A stretch of DNA of 64,000 nt from assembly GCA_024220505.1 (NCBI GenBank), contig JAKZZE010000016.1, positions 1,116,001 through 1,180,000 on the forward strand. The letters run 5' to 3'. The DNA comes from Rhizopus arrhizus. Lineage: Eukaryota > Mucoromycota > Mucoromycetes > Mucorales > Rhizopodaceae. This document shows, piece after piece, positions 55,575 through 63,246 of this stretch; position 1 is the first letter of the stretch; every line of letters begins with the position of its first letter. The notes beneath the pieces were generated by a model. The model made no database searches, was not told the origin of the DNA, and saw nothing but the letters and a program-made list of their open reading frames with translations. The translations under genes were made by a program, and so were the position numbers.

Positions 55575-56810
55575 CTAGTTTTTTGACTGGTTAGGTTGTT
55601 GTGTTTGAGGCTGTTGCGGGAGCGGTCTGTTATATTGCGGATGGTAAGTTTGATTATTAAAGTTATTTCTGTTTCGTCCTTGATTGCTATAGTCTTGTCT
55701 TCCGTAATTATTATCATTACGTTGGTAACCATTGTTATTATAAATATTATTATTGTAGTCGTTATTGTTATAACCGTTATTGTTGTAATCGTTATTGTTA
55801 TTTTGGTGTTGATTCTGATAATTATCATTGTAGCGATTACGACGATTGTAATTTCTAACAGGGCTTTGATACTGCTGTTGATTACCCAATTCATTTCGGA
55901 TGGTTTGTTGAATAAGATTGACCAGATCCTGTTGATGATTATGTTGACTAGGATATGTTCCATTGTTCCTTTGAACTTGATGAGGATAATTTTGAGCATG
56001 ATAATTATTACGAGTGATCTCCAATGTTGATAGTTGGTTAGGACCAGTTACAATTTGAGGGTTAGGCATTACAGTGTTAATCATTCCGTAAGGATGTAAG
56101 TTAGAGATTGGGATTACTTGAGCAGGCCTTTCGTTTGCATCAATCAACTCTATATTATGATCATTTGATGGGTATCTCTGATGATAAACACCATCATCAT
56201 GATATATGAGAGCGTTGTTTACATTTCTTGGTATAAATGGGTTGTCGACCATTGCGATCTTGCGTGGACGATTTGCGTTCCACCATCCTTCTGCGTGGTT
56301 TAACCAATCTTGAAATGTTCTAGCACTGCTTTGTATACAAAATTGTTTGATATCCCTTAATAAGCCTGCGCGAAAGCGGCTTTCAATTACGGCCTCACTG
56401 GTGATGTTGGCCAAATCAGCGGCTTCACGTAATCTTGAAAGGAATATTTGAGGATGTTCTTGCTCTCCTTGGATCATATCATTGAATTCCAATTCATAAT
56501 TCTGAATTAATTCAGGAGTAATATAGTGACTTTTCAAATGTTCCATAGCTTCATCGTAAGTCACTTGAGGATGATCCTTGAGTATAGTTTTTTCAAAGTA
56601 GATTTTAGCAGCTCTACGTAGTTGAGATTTGAGAATAGCGAGTTTGCGATTGTCACTATGAGTATTGCTGAGTATAAGGTAGGAATCCAGTAGCTCTTGA
56701 AAATGACGGAAGTCTTCGCCTTCATAGCCATAGAATTCGATTAATTTAGGACGATATCCTTGAACTTGGTTGCTGTTTTGCACCAACGCGATAGGTTCTG
56801 TAGTTGCCAT
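55575..56810 (-). CDS. Gag of the Ty3-like element
   Basis: 411 residues from MATTEPIALVQNSNQ. The middle is a retrotransposon-gag type capsid region (FRHFQELLDSYLILSNTHSD, RAAKIYFEKTIL, FQDWLNHAEGWW). The C-terminal 130 residues are Asn/Gln-rich with repeated YNNNGYNNND and Arg, with no CCHC knuckle. The stop TAG at 55575-55577 follows directly on the slippery heptamer. Confidence 0.9.
   Translation of the reverse strand: MATTEPIALVQNSNQVQGYRPKLIEFYGYEGEDFRHFQELLDSYLILSNTHSDNRKLAILKSQLRRAAKIYFEKTILKDHPQVTYDEAMEHLKSHYITPELIQNYELEFNDMIQGEQEHPQIFLSRLREAADLANITSEAVIESRFRAGLLRDIKQFCIQSSARTFQDWLNHAEGWWNANRPRKIAMVDNPFIPRNVNNALIYHDDGVYHQRYPSNDHNIELIDANERPAQVIPISNLHPYGMINTVMPNPQIVTGPNQLSTLEITRNNYHAQNYPHQVQRNNGTYPSQHNHQQDLVNLIQQTIRNELGNQQQYQSPVRNYNRRNRYNDNYQNQHQNNNNDYNNNGYNNNDYNNNIYNNNGYQRNDNNYGRQDYSNQGRNRNNFNNQTYHPQYNRPLPQQPQTQQPNQSKN
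55578..55584 (-). promoter_or_regulatory. -1 ribosomal frameshift site at the gag-pol junction
   Basis: Minus strand A AAA AAC in the gag phase, followed at once by the gag stop TAG. The -1 frame is the open protease-RT frame. Fifteen nt beyond the heptamer is a perfect 6-bp hairpin (CTTTCA AAAA TGAAAG). Confidence 0.8.
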
Positions 56811-56895
56811 TGTTGATAATAACTGTTTTGATATTGTTGATTCGATTTTGAATAAGTTCTTTTGATTAGTTTGATTGATTTCTTGATTTGATTTA

Positions 56896-56916
56896 ATTCC
56901 CTCGTAGTGACCACCA
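56896..56916 (-). promoter_or_regulatory. Candidate primer binding site
   Basis: Two bases inside the 5' LTR the minus strand reads TGGTGGTCACTACGAGGGA, starting with TGG as tRNA-primed sites do. The matching tRNA could not be named: a tRNA 3' end built from it does not show a normal T arm. The first 11 bases also occur in the same sense within the LTRs. Confidence 0.5.
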
Positions 56917-56918
56917 AA

Positions 56919-58047
56919 TGTAATTTTTTGTTACTTCAATGGCTTGTAAGAGTTAACGGTTTTGAAATAGAGTAAAGTTGATGAAAATGGATAAAAAAAT
57001 AAGAGTTGGGTAGAGTATTGATATTAGGTTCGCTTGTAAGTGACCACCAGATCTTGTTAAGTAGATCAAACTTGTTTGTAATAAAATAACTTGATAAGAG
57101 TTTTAAGAGTGTTTACAATGAAGATAATTGACTTCAAGGGACTTGTCTTGCTTGTGTTTTAAGAGTGTTATACCAAAAGATTCAGGGATAAAGATACTTG
57201 ATTTATTGGATAAAATATATTTAAGATAAGTAAAGTTAAAATATATATAAGTCAAGAGAAGTGAAGTAAAATAAAAATAAAAGCTTGTCTATTTTATAGA
57301 CAAAAGAAAATAAAGTTTGATTTTTGAAGTAAGCTTTTCTTTTTGAAATAAGCTTTACGTTTTGAAATAAGGTTTGATTTTTGAAATAAGCTTCAATTTT
57401 TGAAATAAAGTTCAAAAATTGAACAAGGTTCAATATGGGGTACTCACTAGGCGCAATCGTCATAATGTAATAAATTTTTACTAGTTCGCTTGAGTGTGTT
57501 GAGTTGAGGTTTAAATAAACAGATTTAAGTTGTAATTGGTATAATAATTGCTTTTATATGAGTTGGATTGGCTTGATTCGCTTGTTATAGTGACCACCAG
57601 ATCTTATAAAGTAGATCAAACTGTTTTAGTTAAGGTAGAATAAAAATAAAAAGATAAAGTAAAATAAAAAAGGGGATTTACAATGAAGTATAATAGCTTC
57701 AAGGGACTTCTTGTTCTTGATGTTAAATAAAATAAGAGATAGTTTGCCTCTTTAAAAGAATATTTATTTGATAAAAAGAAAAAGTAAAAATAAAATAAGA
57801 GAGAAGTTAGGAAGTTAGAAGTTAAGAAGTCATATTTTTTGAGATTATTATGTGAGGTTATTTATATGTTTTTGGGTTTTATGATTTTGTTCTGTTTTTG
57901 GTATTTTGAATGGTTGTTATAACATAAGAGGCGGTTGTTGTATAGTGTAAGGTGGTTGTTGTAAACTGCAAGGCGTTCGTTATAAACTGCAACGATTTAA
58001 ATTCCGACGTTTCATTCCTGTTTGTTACAATAATTTGCTTCGTCACA
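56919..58047 (-). repeat. 5' LTR of the Ty3-like element, interrupted by a solo LTR
   Basis: 56919-57465 plus 58034-58047 form a 561-bp LTR; the solo LTR-A and its duplicated ATAA lie between. Only one 19-bp unit (57364-57382). Confidence 0.93.
57466..58029 (-). repeat. Solo LTR-A inside the Ty3-like LTR
   Basis: Starts TGTAATAAATTTTTAC and ends TTTGTTACA (plus strand), duplication ATAA at 57462-57465 and 58030-58033. Inverse counterpart of 8829-9439 with high identity. TGGTGGTCACT motif at 57589-57599 (minus). Confidence 0.92.
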
Positions 58048-58156
58048 CCAAAAAAAAAAAAAAAAAAAGCGATCATTCTCAAACCATAAAAAAAAAATAA
58101 AATAAACCATAATCGTTAATCCGTGCTTCAAATCATCGAAGACAAGTGTCGAGATT

Positions 58157-58228
58157 GGGCTTCTCCGGGAATCGAACCCGGGACCTCTCGCACCCTAAGC
58201 GAGAATTATACCACTAAACCAAGAAGCC
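58157..58228 (-). tRNA. tRNA-Pro (anticodon AGG)
   Basis: The minus strand gives acceptor GGCTTCT pairing AGAAGCC, box A TTTAGTGGTATAA, anticodon stem CTCGC/GCGAG with loop TTAGGGT, and box B GGTTCGATTCC. 72 nt including the discriminator, no intron. A TTTT run about 56 nt downstream (58098-58101 on the plus strand as AAAA) may end transcription. Its first 15 nt plus one upstream base are the target duplication of LINE-T2. Confidence 0.97.
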
Positions 58229-58430
58229 AAGAACGCCTTTTCTTTCGCTTTTGGTTAAAAAGGTAAACTTGACTCTTTTTTGGAAAGCCGATATCTCTGT
58301 CAAATCTATCCATCCATCAACAATTTTTACATCAATCGACTCCTTTTGATCTATACTTTTATTTGGTCCAACTCTTATTCTGATATCTTTACTGCTTGTT
58401 GCTTAATCGTGGCTGAAAGTTTGCATCCAA

Positions 58431-59417
58431 ATGTCATCAACAAGAAATACTAGAGGATCCAAAATCCTGAATGCCGCCGCCGGACCCAATTCGTCCGAGC
58501 TCGAAGTCACAGTTCAGAATCTAAGTCACGCACTGGAAGCTGTCACTGCTCGTCTCTCTGCTTTAGAGCAGCTCAAGCTAGAGCTTGAAACTCTGCGAGG
58601 TGAGAACGCTCGCCTTACCGAAACAAACCTGTCTCAGGCCAATGAGATTGCTTCCTTGCGCTCCCAACTGGCCGCACAAACTGCCGGGGTCCCTACAAGC
58701 ACCCCTAATTCAACTACCGCTGTTTCTTCTGCTGCCGCTCATAATGGTGCTAAAGAGTCCGTTCCTTCGCCCTCCTTGGGTACTGCTGCCTCTTCTTGGG
58801 CTACTGTTGTTTCTCGTTCTGCCAAGAACAAACTCCGTCGTCGTGCCGCTGCTGCTCGTGGTTTCCAGCCTGTGTCTGGTGAACAAGGCTTCGAGTATGT
58901 TTACATACCTCGCTCTCGTAGGATGACCTACACCGAAGCTCGTCGTCGTCTCTCTCGTCTTGGTGTGGATAGTTGGCGTATCCTGGATGTTTGCTATCCT
59001 GCCCACTCTGTTGTCGGTCTTCTTGTACATCTGCAGTACAAGCCTGCTCTTCTGTCCTTGTTGGAAAAGGCCAAGATCCCTAGCTTGGATACCTTTGATC
59101 CACTTGATCCTGCCAACCTGGCTGATCCCAAGTTTGACTCTGTTTCTGCTGAGGAGCGTAGTCATGCCATCTCGCTCATCAACGATGACCGCTCTCGCAA
59201 GGCTTTAGAGCGCTTGCGCTATCCTGTTGCTGTCTCTGTCTCTCGTTACTTGTTGGCGCAAGCCCTTGTCTCTGATGAGACAGTCTCTGAAGTGCTGTCT
59301 GCTAAAGAAGACCGTCCAAAGACAACCCGCCATTACGATGACATGGCTGAAGACATGGCTCTTGATGACTATGAGCATCACCGTCCTGCCTCTCGCTCTA
59401 GCTTTGGATCATTATAA
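58431..59417 (+). CDS. LINE-T2 ORF1: coiled-coil, nucleic-acid-binding-type protein
   Basis: 328 residues from MSSTRNTRGSKILNAAAG. Coiled coil about residues 30-80, Ala/Ser linker, basic KNKLRRRAAAARG, then the same C-terminal domain as LINE-T1 (GFEYVYIPRSRRMTYTEARR). The stop TAA overlaps the ORF2 ATG. Closer to LINE-T3 ORF1 than to LINE-T1 ORF1. Confidence 0.88.
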   Translation: MSSTRNTRGSKILNAAAGPNSSELEVTVQNLSHALEAVTARLSALEQLKLELETLRGENARLTETNLSQANEIASLRSQLAAQTAGVPTSTPNSTTAVSSAAAHNGAKESVPSPSLGTAASSWATVVSRSAKNKLRRRAAAARGFQPVSGEQGFEYVYIPRSRRMTYTEARRRLSRLGVDSWRILDVCYPAHSVVGLLVHLQYKPALLSLLEKAKIPSLDTFDPLDPANLADPKFDSVSAEERSHAISLINDDRSRKALERLRYPVAVSVSRYLLAQALVSDETVSEVLSAKEDRPKTTRHYDDMAEDMALDDYEHHRPASRSSFGSL

Positions 59418-62400
59418 TGATGAGTAGTAATACTTGTCATTATAATGTATCCTCGGTCTCTGCTACTGGTATGGTCCCAGCTCCTTCCTCTCCTTTGGTT
59501 TCTCATGGCTCCCATGGTCCGTCCTCTCCTTTACCACCATCAACTTCTTCTATTCCGCTCACAATCGGCTTGTGGAATGCCAATGGGCTTCAAGAATCCA
59601 CAGCCGAAGATCTTCTTCGTCACTGCCAGTCGTTCTCTCTGGTGTTTATCACTGAAACCTGGTTGCTTCCGCCTCACAGGATCCGTACTTCATGGACACA
59701 GTTCAACCTGTATGGCTCTCCTGTGATCAACAGCTATCGTGGCTCTCAAGGTGTCTCTGCTCTGGTGTCTCCTCGGTGTCCGATGGCTGTGGTACAGTTC
59801 CCGGTTCATACCAAGTATGCTCTGGGTCTGCGGTTGGGTCGCTCCTTGCGTCTCATCTGCCTGTATTTGCCCCCTTCCTTGTCCAACGACGAGGTCTCTT
59901 CTGTGTTGGTTTCGTTGCCCTTGACAGACGACACGATCATCTGTGGTGATCTGAACGCGCGTCTTGGTGCACTAACGGGTGATTCCGTTGCCAATGCTCG
60001 AGGTTCGGTGCTGCTTCGCTGGTGTGAAGAACATGGTCTCTCTGTTCTGAACTCGACTCTCGCTCCTGGGGTACCTACTTTCTTGTCCTTTCGTGGTGGT
60101 CAAGTCAAGCAAAGTATGATCGACTACTTCTTGACCAACATGACCTCTGTCCTTCGGTCCCCTCGGATGCAAGTCTACAGTGATCTCTCTCTTGGCTCTG
60201 ATCACAAACTGTTGTCCTTGTCCTTTGACTATGCAGTCCCTGACGGTTATCCATCGCAGCCCGTTCTCTCTTCTTCTTCTTCTTCTGCCCGTCGGCTATG
60301 GAACCTCTCTCGGTTGAAGGAACCCGATGTCTGTAGTCTGTACGTGGCCACATTCCAGTCCTTGGTCTCTCCATTGGTTGATCAGCTCAAAGCTCTGAAG
60401 TCAAGTCCTCCTTCTGCTGCTCCGCCTATAGACGCTCTCAATGACACTCTGAATGAGGCGATCTATAGTGCACTCGACAAGTCGGTTGGCTCTCGCTCTT
60501 CTCGACCTTCCCAATGGAAGCCATTCTGGAATGCGCACTTGCAAGAACTCGCCGATGTTCGTGAACACCATTACCGCAAGTGGCGTCGTGCCATTGGCAT
60601 CGACAAGGCCCTGTGGTGGGATCGACATCAGGTTGCTCAAGCCCGGTTCCGCTCTGCTCTCAAGTCTGCCAAACGTCTCTCTTGGCGTGCTTTCTGTGAC
60701 TCTCTGGCCCGTGGCGAACTTGCTCGTGCGATGTCGAAGGTGAAGGTGATTCGGAACCGACGACGTCAACAGGTTGGGTTTACTCATCCTGACGGCCCTG
60801 CTGCAGGTGCGAACGCGATGCGTCAACACCTTGCCTCGGTCTACTCTGGTGACGGTCTTCCGTCAAGGCGTCCTGACCCTCTGCCCTCTGTCTCTGGTAT
60901 GGTGCCTTTTAACCTCGATAGTCAAGACCCTGGTATGCCTTCGTTCTCTGCTGACAGTGTGGGTTCACTGATGCGACGTCTCCCTCTGCGTAAGGCTCCT
61001 GGTCCTGACCACTTGCGTACGGAGATGCTCCTCCCCATCAAGTCTGTTCTGGCCCCACTGCTCTCTTTGCTCTTCAGTATCTGCTACCAGTGGTCGTATA
61101 CCCCTTCTCTCTGGCGTCAAGCACAGGTGGTCCCCATCCACAAAAAGGGTGATCCTACCTCGCCAGGGAACTATCGTCCAATCTCCTTGACCTCCATCGT
61201 CCGCAAGCTCTTTGAGATGTGTCTCTTTCCCTTTGTTGAAGATGTCTCTCCTCCGCTCGATGTAGTTCAAGGTGGTTTCCGTCACCAGCGTAGTGCATTG
61301 GATCAAGCTCTCTGTCTTCATGATCTGATGCACTCTTACCGACGCCGACACAATCATTATCCTGTGGTCGCTTTCCTGGACATCAAGTCAGCCTATGATA
61401 CAGTCGATCGTCGTATCATATGGCAATCGATGCTCGCCTCTTCTGCTCCTCTGTCCTTGGTGTCCTTGTTGGCCAACATGTTTGATGATGTCTCGGTGTC
61501 TGTGTTGTTGCAGAACAATGTCTCTGATCCGTTTGTGCCGAGTACAGGTGTCCTTCAGGGCTCTGTCTTGAGTCCTCACCTGTACTCGATCTATGTCAAC
61601 ACGTTACCAGCTCTGCTTCGTTCTGCTGCTTCTGCAACAACCACTTCGGTGCTATCGGTGTCTCCTGCTGGTCCTCCTGGTCCTGGTGCTCTGGTCGCTG
61701 ATGGTCTTCCCTTTGGTCCTTTGGTTGGTACTGCTGCTTTGTCTTCCTCGTCTCCTACGCCCACACCCATCAACAGTCTGTTGTATGCGGATGATGTGGC
61801 GCTGGTTGGGTCTGCTAGCGAAGTTCGGCATATGCTGGACCTAGCACAGATCCATTCTCTGACTCTTGGTTACAAGTGGAGTCCACCAAAGTGTGCCGTC
61901 CTTAATGCACCTACTGCTACATCAAGTCGGTATGTTCCAATGTCTCTTTATGATCAAGGCCTTCCCTCTGTTGAGGAGTTTACGTATCTTGGTGTGCCCT
62001 TTGATGGTAAGGGCATTTCTGTCCCTGCTATGATCAAGCATCGTGCGTCTGGTACTCTTGCTGCCATGGCTCAGCTCCATTCGATGGGACTCAACCGCCA
62101 AGGCTTTACTCTGCTTCTTTCTTCTCGTCTCTTTGCTGCCTTCATACGTCCTAAGCTTGAGTATGGCCTAGCCATAGCTCAGCTTACAAGAAAGGACTAT
62201 GACGAACTCAATCGTGCCCAAGACCGATGTCTAAGGATGCTTGTCGGTGGTCATAGGACCGCCTCAACTGTAGTACTTCGGCACATTGCCAATCTACCGT
62301 CAATGTCTTTTCGTGCTGACACTCTGGTGCTAAAGTTCTGTCGTCGCTCTGAGGGTCTACCCGATGACTGTCTCTTGTCTTTGCTGTCTCAGTCTGTGCC

Positions 62401-62965
62401 AGTGTCTCTTCTGTCTCGACTCCGTAAGCGGCATATCGTCCTTGATTGCCCTTCGGATGTCTCTTCATCTTCTCGTCTTGCTTCTTGGTTGCGAAGGTAT
62501 CGTCAAGACCAGTTTCAAAGCTTCCTACAGTCCACCCCCCAGGTTCTGATCCGCGCTTGTCGTCCTGTTCTCCGGGTGGATCCCATCCTGTACTTGCCTG
62601 CCTCCCGTGCTGACCGGTCTCGCCTTATTAGATGGCGCATGGGTTGGATCCCAGGCAAGCCTGCTCCCTGTTCCTGTGGTCTTGGCGATACTTCTCGCTC
62701 GCATCTCATGGTCTGCACCTTGGTTCCTTCTGCTCTCTGGTGCTGTCTGCCTGTTCCACCGCCTGACTATGTGGGTCACCACATAGACTATGTCTTGAAC
62801 TTGCTGCCTGTCTCTGCTTCTGCTCGGTGTCCGCCTTTCTGGTCCGCTCTTTGTCAGATCCTCTGTCACTTTGACAAGATCTGTCATCCTGACATCGAGT
62901 ACAACTCATCGTCTGTACCAGGTCAAGTCTGGATTGACAAGTCCTCTGCTGCTGCTGTTCCATAA
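59417..62965 (+). CDS. LINE-T2 ORF2: endonuclease and reverse transcriptase
   Basis: 1182 residues. Endonuclease: LWNANG about 52-57, ITETW 78-82, GDLN 177-180, SDH 261-263. RT: KAPGPDH about 526-532, FLDIKSAYD 653-661, GSVLSP 715-720, YADD 790-793, with a Ser/Pro/Gly-rich insert at about 735-785. C-terminal CSC..H..C. Complete and without a lesion. Almost identical to LINE-T1 through the first 850 residues and over the last 140, less so in between. Confidence 0.95.
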   Translation: MMSSNTCHYNVSSVSATGMVPAPSSPLVSHGSHGPSSPLPPSTSSIPLTIGLWNANGLQESTAEDLLRHCQSFSLVFITETWLLPPHRIRTSWTQFNLYGSPVINSYRGSQGVSALVSPRCPMAVVQFPVHTKYALGLRLGRSLRLICLYLPPSLSNDEVSSVLVSLPLTDDTIICGDLNARLGALTGDSVANARGSVLLRWCEEHGLSVLNSTLAPGVPTFLSFRGGQVKQSMIDYFLTNMTSVLRSPRMQVYSDLSLGSDHKLLSLSFDYAVPDGYPSQPVLSSSSSSARRLWNLSRLKEPDVCSLYVATFQSLVSPLVDQLKALKSSPPSAAPPIDALNDTLNEAIYSALDKSVGSRSSRPSQWKPFWNAHLQELADVREHHYRKWRRAIGIDKALWWDRHQVAQARFRSALKSAKRLSWRAFCDSLARGELARAMSKVKVIRNRRRQQVGFTHPDGPAAGANAMRQHLASVYSGDGLPSRRPDPLPSVSGMVPFNLDSQDPGMPSFSADSVGSLMRRLPLRKAPGPDHLRTEMLLPIKSVLAPLLSLLFSICYQWSYTPSLWRQAQVVPIHKKGDPTSPGNYRPISLTSIVRKLFEMCLFPFVEDVSPPLDVVQGGFRHQRSALDQALCLHDLMHSYRRRHNHYPVVAFLDIKSAYDTVDRRIIWQSMLASSAPLSLVSLLANMFDDVSVSVLLQNNVSDPFVPSTGVLQGSVLSPHLYSIYVNTLPALLRSAASATTTSVLSVSPAGPPGPGALVADGLPFGPLVGTAALSSSSPTPTPINSLLYADDVALVGSASEVRHMLDLAQIHSLTLGYKWSPPKCAVLNAPTATSSRYVPMSLYDQGLPSVEEFTYLGVPFDGKGISVPAMIKHRASGTLAAMAQLHSMGLNRQGFTLLLSSRLFAAFIRPKLEYGLAIAQLTRKDYDELNRAQDRCLRMLVGGHRTASTVVLRHIANLPSMSFRADTLVLKFCRRSEGLPDDCLLSLLSQSVPVSLLSRLRKRHIVLDCPSDVSSSSRLASWLRRYRQDQFQSFLQSTPQVLIRACRPVLRVDPILYLPASRADRSRLIRWRMGWIPGKPAPCSCGLGDTSRSHLMVCTLVPSALWCCLPVPPPDYVGHHIDYVLNLLPVSASARCPPFWSALCQILCHFDKICHPDIEYNSSSVPGQVWIDKSSAAAVP

Positions 62966-63230
62966 TGACAAGCGCTCTGATCCACCCTCTGGCTTCTACC
63001 TCCCACTGCCAAACCATTTTAGTGCACGATGCGGAGGAGACCATGGTGTTGACGAGTTGCTCAGTAGTTAGCGCTTCCATTGGCCTTTTCTCTTTCCTTT
63101 TTTTCGCTCTTGTGTGCTCTGCGAGTGTTTTTTTGTTTCTTGTCTCTTCTCTTTTGTTTCTTGAGTATGACTATCATGATATTTATCGCTTGTCAATATA
63201 CTCCTTATATATATTAATAAAAATTTTCGT

Positions 63231-63246
63231 CTAAACCAAGAAGCCA
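63231..63246. repeat. Target duplication joining LINE-T2 and LINE-T3
   Basis: A second copy of tRNA-Pro position -1 to 15 (read from the minus strand); it is the only sequence between the tail of LINE-T2 and the head of LINE-T3. Confidence 0.95.

Larger units (their letters stand above)
50860..55577 (-). pseudogene. Protease-RT-RNase H frame of the Ty3-like element, interrupted
   Basis: Entered by a -1 shift at the gag stop. First a Gln/Thr/Pro-rich linker with repeated THQP/TQQP, then the protease motif LIDCGAAKTC (Asp-Cys-Gly rather than the common Asp-Ser-Gly), where M3-b is inserted after ADTLGL. After M3-b the frame continues in phase through GNNWLNRAKAKIDF, a Glu/Asp/Ser-rich insert, RT (YRMVIDYRKLN, LPMGLANSPATFQ, AYIDDLNVYS) and RNase H (VTDASKLGLGAIL, ITDHSAL), ending SRLGY at 50860. 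A TAA at 51592-51594 replaces a Gln-type codon after LEQVF. Confidence 0.93.
47756..58047 (-). mobile_element. Complete Ty3-like LTR retrotransposon
   Basis: LTRs 47756-48392 and 56919-58047 start TGTAATTTTTTG and end CTTCGTCACA on the plus strand; 4-bp duplication CCAA at 47752-47755 and 58048-58051. Gene order on the minus strand: gag, protease-RT-RNase H (through a -1 frameshift), a separate integrase ORF, and an extra ORF that runs into the 3' LTR. Interrupted by M3-b (53205-54840) in the protease and by a solo LTR-A in the 5' LTR. One nonsense codon in pol. It lies 109 bp 3' of tRNA-Pro. Confidence 0.95.
58230..63230 (+). mobile_element. LINE-T2: full-length LINE inserted at tRNA-Pro
   Basis: Perfect 16-bp duplications CTAAACCAAGAAGCCA at 58214-58229 and 63231-63246. 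Seven extra bases (AGAACGC) precede the common LINE start CTTTTCTTTCGC at 58237, perhaps untemplated. The tail ends AATAAAAATTTTCGT without poly(A). Same two-ORF layout as LINE-T1. Confidence 0.95.

Noticed and set aside
55596..56030. Ile/Val-rich 144-codon frame on the plus strand
   Set aside because: Antisense of the Asn-rich repeat of gag; composition artefact.
56896..56916. Self-priming of the Ty3-like element as in Tf1
   Set aside because: The LTR copies of the motif have the same sense as the primer site, not the complementary sense that self-priming needs.
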